From JANQHO01 sp965218075 (lineage in GTDB: Bacteria; Bacteroidota; Bacteroidia; Flavobacteriales; Schleiferiaceae), in the NCBI GenBank assembly GCA_965218075.1, contig CBDCJZ010000002.1:1-47960 (forward strand): a DNA stretch of 47,960 nucleotides, written 5' to 3'. Position 1 is the first letter of the stretch. Every line of letters begins with the position of its first letter. Below the pieces are notes generated by a model. It made no database searches, was not told where the DNA came from, and worked only from the letters and a program-made list of their open reading frames with translations. A program made the position numbers and the translations under genes. Positions 22,090 to 30,100 of the stretch are shown here, one piece after another.

Positions 22090-22892
22090 ATAAATTTAAA
22101 GAGTTCCCTGGTTGTTGTCGGATAGAAAGTCTTTTTACTATTTGTTCTTTTTAGCCAACCTTTAAGAAATTTCTTCTGGTTCGGACGCTTTGATAATCTT
22201 ATATAACGGAGTTTTTCCTCTAAAAGAAAAGCCCGGGAGTTGAAGGTCCCGCTCTGACAGGCAGCCCTGCTCTTAGCCCCCCAAAGCCCATCTTGTTTGA
22301 GTCCATGAGACCTTTGGAAGATCTCAATGGCGTTTCTCGGGCCACTGGTGATAGCTAAATCTCCGATATAAAAAGCCGCTTTTCCGCCACATTCTCTGTA
22401 GAATAGCTCAACATAATTTGACCAGTACCAGTCAGATAGGGAACGTCTGGCATATTCTTCTCTAAATAACTTATTTAGAACCCTGACCGTGGGCTTGGTG
22501 CGGCCTAATAATTTAGAGTACCATTCCTTGTTTGCTGTGTAGGCCACTCCGACACAGGTAAAGGAACCTTTATCATTTTTATCATAGTGACAGAGCGGCT
22601 TCCCGTCTCTAAAGGGGAACCGTCTTCCAGTCTCCCACTGCACCAGGTGGTGAAAATAACCATCAGAAAAAAAAAACCATCTTTTCTGTTCATCCTCCTC
22701 TATCTGTAATTGTTTGGCTCTCATTAACGAGTCTGAATGACGTTTTAGATAAGCATCGTCAATATCAGTAGGGGGAGGGTTGTTCTTCTTTTCCGGTTCT
22801 ATAGCATGAGAACAGGAAGTAATAAAAAAAACAGTAATCATAAGTAGGATTATAGTATTTTTTTTTTCTAAATCATTATTTCTAAACCACAT
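22086..22892 (-). CDS. Endolysin, GH108-like muramidase with peptidoglycan-binding domain, lipoprotein signal
   Basis: 268 residues. Residues 10-27 form a hydrophobic signal ending in a lipobox 'FITSC' (Cys27), so the enzyme may be lipid-anchored or exported by Sec rather than released by a holin alone. A charged linker follows to ~75. The catalytic domain begins 'HHLVQWETGRRF', with Glu87 in the place of the GH108 catalytic Glu (usual EGG). The C-terminus 'GDLAITSGPRNAIEIFQRSHGLKQDGLWGAKSRAAC' fits the family's peptidoglycan-binding domain ('NsG...A...lQ...G...DG..G..T..A'). Ribosome site AGGAAG before the ATG. Last gene of the late block. Confidence 0.8.
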   Translation of the reverse strand: MWFRNNDLEKKNTIILLMITVFFITSCSHAIEPEKKNNPPPTDIDDAYLKRHSDSLMRAKQLQIEEDEQKRWFFFSDGYFHHLVQWETGRRFPFRDGKPLCHYDKNDKGSFTCVGVAYTANKEWYSKLLGRTKPTVRVLNKLFREEYARRSLSDWYWSNYVELFYRECGGKAAFYIGDLAITSGPRNAIEIFQRSHGLKQDGLWGAKSRAACQSGTFNSRAFLLEEKLRYIRLSKRPNQKKFLKGWLKRTNSKKTFYPTTTRELFKFI

Positions 22893-23101
22893 GGATAATT
22901 CTTCCTTTCTTTTTTACATTTAAAGTTTAATGTACATGATGGCAGTGAAGCCATCTTTTCTATTTGAAGCTTTAGAATGTTGTTTGCGTTCAACAAACTC
23001 AGCCGTGTTTCGGATACACTACAACAGCGTCTGGCATCAATACAATTGTGTTCATACTGCTCTAATATCACCTTTAAATAACACTTACAGCAACAATTCA
23101 T
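22868..23101 (-). CDS. Cys-rich small protein
   Basis: 77 residues with about nine Cys, three in a row near the start ('NCCCKC') and later 'RRCCS', 'PSC', 'FKC', 'PCG'. No signal peptide or clear zinc-ligand spacing. The ribosome site is weak (AAGGA 17 bases upstream). Overlaps the endolysin start by 25 bases. It could be a redox or metal protein, or a chance frame. Confidence 0.4.
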   Translation of the reverse strand: MNCCCKCYLKVILEQYEHNCIDARRCCSVSETRLSLLNANNILKLQIEKMASLPSCTLNFKCKKERKNYPCGLEIMI

Positions 23102-23110
23102 AGGATGGAA

Positions 23111-23356
23111 TTATTTTTCCTTTTTCTGATAATCAGAAATACATTTTTCAATTTCTTCTTTAACATAGCTGTCATTGACACAATTTGAAAGCTCAAAAGT
23201 CTTCATGGCTTTTTCTTCCCAAATGGTGTCGTCAGTTGGAAGCGGAGGGGAATGAGAAAGAACAGGAAGAATGTCTTTCGCAGGATGTTTATGGCTCTTA
23301 AAAGGTTCGGATGGCACACAAGAAATAAAAATAAATCCTATCAATAATAATTTCAT
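23111..23356 (-). CDS. Small lipoprotein, outer-spanin-like
   Basis: 81 residues from the ATG at 23356, with GAAGG upstream (the TTG six bases further is less likely). The first 13 residues form a short lipoprotein signal with lipobox 'FISC'. The mature part is Pro-rich ('HSPPLPTDD') then helical and charged. Size, lipobox and place beside the endolysin recall outer-membrane spanins. A matching inner spanin is not obvious (71-residue protein at 25289 is a candidate). Confidence 0.55.
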   Translation of the reverse strand: MKLLLIGFIFISCVPSEPFKSHKHPAKDILPVLSHSPPLPTDDTIWEEKAMKTFELSNCVNDSYVKEEIEKCISDYQKKEK

Positions 23357-23379
23357 TTTCAACCTTCACTCCATGAAAT

Positions 23380-23637
23380 CTAAAGGGCTAATCGAAATTC
23401 ACCTTCTTTTCTCTTCATTATAACATGATTAAGGGACTCTTCCCAAAAAACAATAGAAGAATAATTAACATACCATTCACTCTCTGTTTCTGAATGTTTT
23501 AATCGAACTTTAAAAAGTTTAATCTGTAGCTCACAATGCTTGATCATTAACCATTCCCGCTCCCTAAGGGTTGTTTTATTTGTGAAATCAATCAAACGTC
23601 GTTCGTTTAATTTGTCTTCTGATAAGTCGCCATCCAT
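23380..23637 (-). CDS. Hypothetical helical protein
   Basis: 85 residues, charged, mostly helical ('LREREWLMIKHCELQIKLFKVRL'). No signal or membrane segment. Start codon overlaps the stop of the upstream 242-residue gene as TAATG. Unknown role in the lysis region. Confidence 0.6.
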   Translation of the reverse strand: MDGDLSEDKLNERRLIDFTNKTTLREREWLMIKHCELQIKLFKVRLKHSETESEWYVNYSSIVFWEESLNHVIMKRKEGEFRLAL

Positions 23638-24365
23638 TACTGACCTTCCTTAATTAACTTTTGAATATTATCAATAGTGTCCTTTGGCTTTTCTTTATTT
23701 CTATTTAAAGCAAATCCGAAAACGACACCGATCTTTTGGAGATACGGTTTTCCCGCAATATCAGGTAGTTCACGATGCTCAAAAACCCCGCCGAAATGAA
23801 TTGTTCTTTTTAAAAAAGGGAAGATGACTCCCCCCCGGTAGGTTCTTATGCCATTTTTTTGAGCAAAGACAATTGCTTTGGTTAAGTCCACCTGCAAGCC
23901 ACCGGATATTTCACTTGTCATTTGATAGTTCAGCCCCAGTCCGGTGATAACGTGTATTTTATTTAATAAAAGTCCTTTCAATGACGGATTTACCACTTCC
24001 AAAAAGTTCATTTCCAGCAAGCTTCCTAATGGAATTAAAACAAACGTACTTAAACCACCACCCGGGGACCCTTTATATTGGGATATAGAGCCTATCCCAA
24101 TCATTTTTATGTTCCCGAATAGAGTTCCCTGAAGGATCATAATATCAAGACCGAAATTGTCTTTATATCTGTTTTTATCAAGGGTTCCTATTGAGGCAAT
24201 AGAAATTTGGCTGTTAGTTCTTTCTTGATTCTCTATAAGAGGTAAATAGCCACCGTCAGCTTTTTCTGAATTGAAAAAAGCCATAAATAAAAACATAAGG
24301 GAAACTATGACAAATAACATGACCAAGAGATATATAACACCATCATCTCGGTTTCTTTTAGACAT
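23637..24365 (-). CDS. Membrane-anchored protein with beta-rich domain
   Basis: 242 residues. One N-terminal membrane helix (about 10-30, 'VIYLLVMLFVIVSLMFLFMAFF') puts the rest outside the cytoplasm. The remainder has alternating glycine/aromatic strands ('GLGLNYQMTSEISGGLQVDL', 'GGVIFPFLKRTIHFGGVFEH', 'IGVVFGFALN') like a beta-barrel or beta-sandwich. Such a protein might alter the envelope, for example in superinfection exclusion. No family recognised. Followed immediately by coupled small genes. Confidence 0.65.
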   Translation of the reverse strand: MSKRNRDDGVIYLLVMLFVIVSLMFLFMAFFNSEKADGGYLPLIENQERTNSQISIASIGTLDKNRYKDNFGLDIMILQGTLFGNIKMIGIGSISQYKGSPGGGLSTFVLIPLGSLLEMNFLEVVNPSLKGLLLNKIHVITGLGLNYQMTSEISGGLQVDLTKAIVFAQKNGIRTYRGGVIFPFLKRTIHFGGVFEHRELPDIAGKPYLQKIGVVFGFALNRNKEKPKDTIDNIQKLIKEGQ

Positions 24366-24558
24366 TTGGTTTCCTTGTCACAGGAAAAGAGTCCATCACA
24401 AAAAGACCCATATGTTCTTTCTTTTCGTCTTTATCCCAGTATTGAATTGTTGCAAGTTTTTCAATTTCGTAAAATCGGTTACTTGATACATTGAAAATGA
24501 CAGGTTTTAAAGTGTCAGGAAACCTCTCTAATTGTGCTTTTATATCTTTAACAGTCAT
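24358..24558 (-). CDS. Small conserved-type phage protein
   Basis: 66 residues. The opening 'MTVKDIKAQLERFPDTLKPVIF' resembles widespread small phage proteins that begin 'MTVkeL...L..fp.d..V' and have no known role. The ATG overlaps the stop of the 52-residue membrane gene as ATGA, and the end overlaps the next gene by eight bases. Confidence 0.65.
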   Translation of the reverse strand: MTVKDIKAQLERFPDTLKPVIFNVSSNRFYEIEKLATIQYWDKDEKKEHMGLFVMDSFPVTRKPNV

Positions 24559-24713
24559 AAAGCCTCACTTATAATATTTGCAAAAAAATCAAAAAATCCA
24601 ATTAACCAAATACCAAGAGAAAAAAATATAACACAAATTATAATAGCCGTGATAATCACACACAAAAGAGTTTGTCCGATTAGACTTGTTAAAAAATCTA
24701 TTGATTGTTTCAT
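24555..24713 (-). CDS. Small membrane protein, 52 residues
   Basis: ATG at 24713 with AGGGAAT eight bases upstream. Stop TGA overlaps the next ATG (ATGA). Almost wholly hydrophobic from residue 11 to 46, enough for one long or two short membrane helices ('TLLCVIITAIIICVIFFSLGIWLIGFF'). A holin or antiholin is possible. Too short to be named by sequence alone. Confidence 0.6.
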   Translation of the reverse strand: MKQSIDFLTSLIGQTLLCVIITAIIICVIFFSLGIWLIGFFDFFANIISEAL

Positions 24714-24716
24714 TTT

Positions 24717-25292
24717 TTATTCCCTTGCCTCGATTAATAATGTTCCGTTTTGGAACCCTGCCATAGCATCAAGACAATCCAACTCGTTTTTGGAACAAAA
24801 CTCTTTAGCCGCACTGAGGCCGTAACTGGACACCTCAATAGATGAGAACTTCCCTTTATTTCTAGCCAGGAAAACGCTAAAGGGTTCAGTTCTATCACAT
24901 GAAAGGTCTTTTCTGCATGGAGCTATAATACACTTAACCCAGATGTCGTTACGGGTTAACAGTTCTTCAAAGGTTATCCTGGCCTGTGGGTTCTTCAAAT
25001 AATCCGGAATAAGGTTCAGGTCTTCAATATACTGTTCATGGGGGAGAATGGTGCAGACTTCAGTAGGGGCATAGTAGTAAGGATACTTGGCCACAAACAC
25101 CTTTTTAATTGTTTGTAATGCTTTTACAGAGGTGGCTCCTGCGAGGAAGCCTGTAGATGAAGGTTTGTTTTGGAGATTGGATAACTGGCCGGCACAACCA
25201 AAGATAAAAACCAAAATCAAAATTAAAACAAACAAATAAAAGTAAAAGGTTTGATTGATTTTTCTTGTTTTAGGGATATTCCAATCTTTCAT
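24717..25292 (-). CDS. Lipoprotein of unknown function
   Basis: 191 residues from the ATG at 25292, preceded by AGGAGAAGAA (longer upstream starts lack a site). N-terminus: basic, then a strongly hydrophobic run and lipobox 'IFGC' (Cys about 35), predicting a membrane lipoprotein. The mature part has several Cys ('TEVCTILP', 'KCIIAPCRKDLSC', 'FCSKNELDC') that may form disulfides in the periplasm. It overlaps the 71-residue membrane gene upstream by a few bases. No known domain; envelope role by inference. Confidence 0.65.
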   Translation of the reverse strand: MKDWNIPKTRKINQTFYFYLFVLILILVFIFGCAGQLSNLQNKPSSTGFLAGATSVKALQTIKKVFVAKYPYYYAPTEVCTILPHEQYIEDLNLIPDYLKNPQARITFEELLTRNDIWVKCIIAPCRKDLSCDRTEPFSVFLARNKGKFSSIEVSSYGLSAAKEFCSKNELDCLDAMAGFQNGTLLIEARE

Positions 25293-25504
25293 TTTCTTCT
25301 CCTGCATTTTTCCAATTTTAATGGAGTTAAGTTTTTTTGAGTTAAACAATTGAATTCAATAGTATTGTTTAAGACATCTTTCTTATAAAAATGTTCTTTC
25401 AGTTTTGCTTTAAGATACAACCCTCCTGCTGTGGCAAGCCCTCCAACCAACAACCCTGTTATTATTATAGATCTTGCGGCAAGAATACTCTGAAGAAAAA
25501 TCAT
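25289..25504 (-). CDS. Small membrane protein, possible inner spanin or holin
   Basis: 71 residues, ribosome site GAGG ahead of the ATG. One membrane helix about 11-31 ('SIIITGLLVGGLATAGGLYL') then a basic, helical tail with two Cys. An N-terminal helix followed by a charged tail is spanin-like but the tail is short for Rz. Confidence 0.6.
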   Translation of the reverse strand: MIFLQSILAARSIIITGLLVGGLATAGGLYLKAKLKEHFYKKDVLNNTIEFNCLTQKNLTPLKLEKCRRRK

Positions 25505-25508
25505 TTAA

Positions 25509-25997
25509 TCAACCTCGACTGAAGCTTTTCTGTCTGTATCGCATTCCAGACTGATAAGCCATCCGCTTCTGTTTTAAAATCCAATGCTGCCAAAGGAGCT
25601 GTTTCTTTTCACCATTTTCCAGTTTATAAAACTTTCGCCAGGGAAGCCCTCCGGGGCCCAGGGTGCCCACTGTCCCGTTCATATTATACTGGTCATATCC
25701 ATAGCCAAAAGGAGCTAGATGGTCAAGACGGGCCTTTGCAACTCCCCCCTTCTCTATTTGCTTTAAATCTTTAAGGATTATAGAAGCTCCATCCATGGTA
25801 CGAGCATATTTTTTCCTCTTGGGATATAGACGTTTGTATAAAGCAAATGGAGATTCCTGCTTGAGAAAAAGCTTGGGCTTGAGCTTAACAGGAACACCAT
25901 TCAGGTTGTTCATCATGGCCAACAGGTCATCGTTCCTTTTTGCTGAACAATATTTGCTTCTTAAAGCTTTTATTTTTTTGATTATTTTTTCAATCAT
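25509..25997 (-). CDS. Hypothetical basic protein
   Basis: 162 residues, very rich in Lys and Arg, no signal. A glycine-rich middle ('APFGYGYDQYNMNGTVGTLGPGGLPWRKFYKL') is the only recognisable segment. Begins five bases after a TAA, with AAGGGGA upstream. Function unknown. Its end is close to the 71-residue membrane gene. Confidence 0.65.
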   Translation of the reverse strand: MIEKIIKKIKALRSKYCSAKRNDDLLAMMNNLNGVPVKLKPKLFLKQESPFALYKRLYPKRKKYARTMDGASIILKDLKQIEKGGVAKARLDHLAPFGYGYDQYNMNGTVGTLGPGGLPWRKFYKLENGEKKQLLWQHWILKQKRMAYQSGMRYRQKSFSRG

Positions 25998-25998
25998 T

Positions 25999-26191
25999 TT
26001 ATTCCCCTTCGATTTTTTTCTCTTTTGATTGCCTCTCTAGTAGATCAATCCAATAATCATTTTTCCTCAACCATTGCTGAAAGCGTCTCCAATTCCCTTT
26101 ACCTATTCGTCCTATTGATTTTTTTTTTGCATTCTGGGGAGCAATATTGATCGATTGTAGCAGATGATTTTGTACAATATAGACACTTCAT
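25999..26191 (-). pseudogene. Small zinc-ribbon gene interrupted at an A10 run
   Basis: ATG at 26191 overlaps the previous stop (ATGA). 'MKCLYC' ... 'YCSPECKKK' forms a Cys-x2-Cys and Cys-x3-Cys site typical of small phage zinc ribbons. On the coding strand ten A follow (plus-strand T at 26119-26128). In the starting frame the protein ends after 30 residues. One base fewer would give about 63 residues with a plausible helical tail ('NWRRFQQWLRKNDYWIDLLERQ') ending at TAA 26001-25999, just before the next gene. It could be a true frameshift, a slippage-controlled gene, or a sequencing error in a homopolymer. Confidence 0.6.
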
Positions 26192-26364
26192 GTTATTAAT
26201 GTCCAAAGCAGAATAGAAAAGCCTATAATTAATGTTATAAGAATTCCTATAATAAGCGCAGAAAGTGGATCATCTGTTGTGTGTGGAGATATTTTTAAAT
26301 CGATTATCATTAAAATAAAAACTGAAATAAAAAAGGCAATAAAACAAGGTAAAATCCAAATCAT
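26188..26364 (-). CDS. Candidate holin, two membrane helices
   Basis: 58 residues. AAGGAAT lies upstream of the ATG. Helix 1 at about 2-21 ('IWILPCFIAFFISVFILMII'), a 13-residue polar loop with Asp and His, helix 2 at about 35-57 ('LSALIIGILITLIIGFSILL'). Two helices with a short loop fit a class II holin. It is first in the gene string that ends with the endolysin. Its stop overlaps the start of the zinc-ribbon gene. Confidence 0.6.
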   Translation of the reverse strand: MIWILPCFIAFFISVFILMIIDLKISPHTTDDPLSALIIGILITLIIGFSILLWTLIT

Positions 26365-26481
26365 TTTTTTTTATTCCTTTAGTTTTTTTTTATTTAATAA
26401 CCTCTTATAAAAGAATAATAAAATATAAAAAATTAATCAATTTAAAACACAGATATTTTTTAACTCAGTGTGTAAATGCAA
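26365..26481 (-). promoter_or_regulatory. Candidate promoter for the lysis genes
   Basis: On the minus strand, TTGATT (plus 26435-26440), 17 bases, TATTCT (26412-26417, 4 of 6). The whole gap is AT-rich with no gene. It would allow lysis genes to be made independently of the long structural transcript. Confidence 0.35.
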
Positions 26482-27135
26482 TCAAACAAAATCTTCGTTT
26501 TTTGACTCCTTCAGATATTTTCTTACCTCAGACACTCTCTCCGGAGGATAATGAATTATAAAAGATTTATCAACTTTTGAGCCTGGAACCGCCTGAACGC
26601 AAAGCGAGGTTTTTACATGAAAGTGCTCCTCTAAAAAAAGGTCCTGGAGAGGAACCCAATCCCAGGGCATGGGATCGAGCATCTCGCCTCTCAACATAGC
26701 CAGAGTCCAGTCCTTTGCAAAGAAGGTATGGGGTATGTTGTAAAGAATGTATTTGATAGAAAGATTGCCTTTTGCGTGCAGTCTTAAGGCAAAGGTTTTT
26801 CCTGAGATATCAGTGGCGTTCATAATTGCGATGAACGCAGAGCTCTCACTCACACTTCCAAAATTATATTCAATGGCTCTATTTATTAAAAGCCAATCAA
26901 CCTCCCCCAAATACCTTTGACTGGTCGAGTAGAGGTTAAGACCGTTCTGGGAGGAGACGAATTCAAGAGTCATCTTTTGATCTTTAAAAATAAATTCTCT
27001 CTCATGGTAACCTCTGTCATTTTCCCTCTCTTCCACTGTAATTGTAAATCGGTTTTTTAAGGTGTCATCTTGAGTTTCCCCCCAATAATGGATTTTTTTA
27101 ATAGGAAAAGGTAAACAGGTTTCTTTTTCTTTCAT
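26482..27135 (-). CDS. Hypothetical protein after the tail fibre
   Basis: 217 residues, ribosome site GAGGTAC before the ATG. Beta-rich with many aromatic residues and 'MPWDWVPLQDLFLEEHFHV'. No signal, no repeats. Its position right after the fibre gene suggests a fibre chaperone or accessory tail protein, which is inference. Confidence 0.65.
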   Translation of the reverse strand: MKEKETCLPFPIKKIHYWGETQDDTLKNRFTITVEERENDRGYHEREFIFKDQKMTLEFVSSQNGLNLYSTSQRYLGEVDWLLINRAIEYNFGSVSESSAFIAIMNATDISGKTFALRLHAKGNLSIKYILYNIPHTFFAKDWTLAMLRGEMLDPMPWDWVPLQDLFLEEHFHVKTSLCVQAVPGSKVDKSFIIHYPPERVSEVRKYLKESKNEDFV

Positions 27136-27148
27136 TTCAGGTACCTCC

Positions 27149-30100
27149 TTATCTGATTAATTTTACAGACAACCAAAGCCCAGGGCGGTTCAGGGAAGAG
27201 AAGTCAGCATTTAAAAGTTGTCTTCTTAACAAATCATGATCGTTTTCGTTGGACCCCAGATTTTTCACTCCCAGTGAATTAACGATACTTGATGATATTT
27301 CGGCCCGGGAGAAGGTGTTTAAAAAAGTGGTTTCCCCTACAATACAAGCCGTTCCGTTGTTGAAGAAATAAAAACCATCAAACCCTGAAACAATCGGATA
27401 AACAACCCCTCCCCCTGTGAAAATCCCTTTCTGCCTTAACGATCCATTGTGACTGCTGCCGATAGAAGCAGTTAAACATAAAAACTCCAACTCATCCAAT
27501 CGAGTAAGGTCCTTAACATTCAGCCTTTCCAGGTGATAAGGTTCCAGGACCTGGTAGATACCTTTTTTGACATCCACACCCTTGGACCACCAACCGTCAA
27601 ACAGATACTGTCCGTCGCCTATGTGATTAAATCTGAACTGAATGGGAAGAGCCACGCCCACAGCGGCGTATATGTCAGGGACGACTATCCCCAGACGAAT
27701 GTCTGCAAAAATCCATTCTCCAGTACTCGAGTTATAGGACTGGCCTGTTTGGGATAAATTGTAAAAATTAGGATGCTGCAAATCGATTTCTGCGGCTCCA
27801 AGATAGATTTTGCCGACCTTTTTTGTTGTTGTGAACCAGATGGCAACCTGACCCGGATCAATTATTTTAAAATAGAATCTTTTCACAGAACTATCCACAG
27901 CACCCGGGTCATCCGGGAAATCAGTCAAGTCCCAACCAAACCGACCAGACCCTTTGTCTTTTGTCAAAATAGTCAGATCAGATCTTAGGTCCTCATTATG
28001 ATGATCCTCATAAAATACCTGAACCGTTCCTATAGGAGAGGGTTCCAGTGGGGTGTCACCGTGGACATTTCTAATATTAAAATCTTCAATTTTCTTAAAG
28101 GCTCCATCTTTAACCCGATAGAGACCGCCACTATTATCCCCGACAGTTTCTCTCAGGACAACTCTTCTGTGCTCGTATAGATTATCAGTGGGGAGAGTTT
28201 TAACCGGTTCAGGTGTATTGGTTGAACCCCGGTAGTGAGTGGTAACTTCATCGGTAACCACGTTCTCTTTTATTTTAAGAGTTGAAAATGATCGAGGGAC
28301 TATCTCAGCATTCCAGTATACATTTAAATCATCACTGGCCACTTTTCTAAATTGATAACCTTCGGTACTGGAGGTTATAATATTGCTGTCAGCATCTGTT
28401 ATTTCAGCCCGAAAATCCCTTATATCCTTTCCGTTTGGAATTTGCAGAGTCAGGTTATCAGAACCCAGGTTGATGTTACTGTAAGAAAATTCACCTGTTT
28501 TCAAACTTGCTCCAAGTACGTCTGTTTCACTTGGTACATTTGCAAATAAAGCATATTTTACAGAGCTATCCACATAGACTGTTTTTTCTGCTATTACAGT
28601 AAAATCATTAAGAACAGCGTTGAGGGTTTTGTTAGAGGAAGAGCCACCGCCATTTATCTTACCACCACCTGCCAAATCAGCTTGAGCAAGGATGAGTTCT
28701 CCGGTGTTGCCACTTTTGGATAAGTCTATAAAATTTTGATATCCTGTGATATTAAACACAGGATCATCTATTGAACCCAGAAGGGATTCGTACAGATTTT
28801 TCATTCCTTTTTGTTGTCCGTGCCCGAAAGAAGCAAATAATAACTCGTTTACTGTGTCCTGCACAGCGTATGAGGCTGTAAATCGTTGCCCATTTATATC
28901 CATGGACATAGAAGAGGCGGGATTAGTTCGCCCGGGGTTTGGCCAACCAGTTATAAGATTATCTTTATTTTCTATTTTAATGAACAATTCATAAAAGTCG
29001 GGAAGTTGACTACTAAGGTTAAAACGCAGGATAGAGACATAGCCTTCCAATTTTTCAGACCCGAATGAAAGTCTCAAAGATTTAGCATAATCTTCAATTT
29101 CTATACCGGGGAACTCGCCTGCCCTGTTATAATTTGGCGTGGTAATAAAGAAGAATTTTGAGCCTTCTATTCTGTTTTCGTTCCCGATTTGGGAATCAAT
29201 AACCTGTGCCCTTGCATTTGAAAAAGAGGTGCCACCAGTCGCACCTCCCCCACCAGCAACCAGGACAACAGAATCAAGGACAGGGGCTGTGGGTCCATCA
29301 CCTGTTTTGGTTACCGAAACAGTTATCACTTTTGTTAATCCGTTCGGGGATAAGACCACGTTAAAAGAAATATCTTCACTTAGTGAATCATCATAAAAAG
29401 AATATATTGAGTAGTTTCTTGTGATAAGAGATTCTTTATTGATTAGAATGGTTTTTGAGAAGTCCCTGCTGGGACCTATGAACCCATTTATATGCCCTTT
29501 TATAGAGACCCAGTCATATTGCTCCCTCTGTTCAGCAGAGATCACTGTGGTGTTATTCTCAAGCGTTAGAACAGATCTGGAAGCAACAGCAGGGGGCAAT
29601 ACTTGAGAATCACCCCCGGTCTGTTCCACCAATTCATATTTACCTTCACTGTTAACGCCAAGGACTTTATCTTCATCGGACTCTTCAGGAAAAGGGATGT
29701 AATCCGTTGTTTTCTCCCATACGTTTTGGTTGTTGGTTCTATGCAGCCCCTTGGCCACCGCTGATCCGGATTCAACCCTGACGGCATAAGCTTTACCGCT
29801 CCTAATAATATAGATATGCCCTTCAGCGTAAAACATTGTCTCAATACGAAAATAATTGGCATTTATATTGAGGGCTGCACGGACATCTGGACCAATTATA
29901 TGAGTTAAAGTTCGGCTTGCCAGCGAGAACAGCCCTATTTCTCTTGGGTTGTTCGACTCAGGTTCATTCCATATACCGTTGCCTGGGACCACGACGGGAG
30001 AACCTCCGGCTCCAATATACCTTCCACTGTTAAAAGGAGAACTAAAATTATATCTTGTCGGGCCTTCAATTAGAACTTTGGAGATTATGTTAATAGCCCA

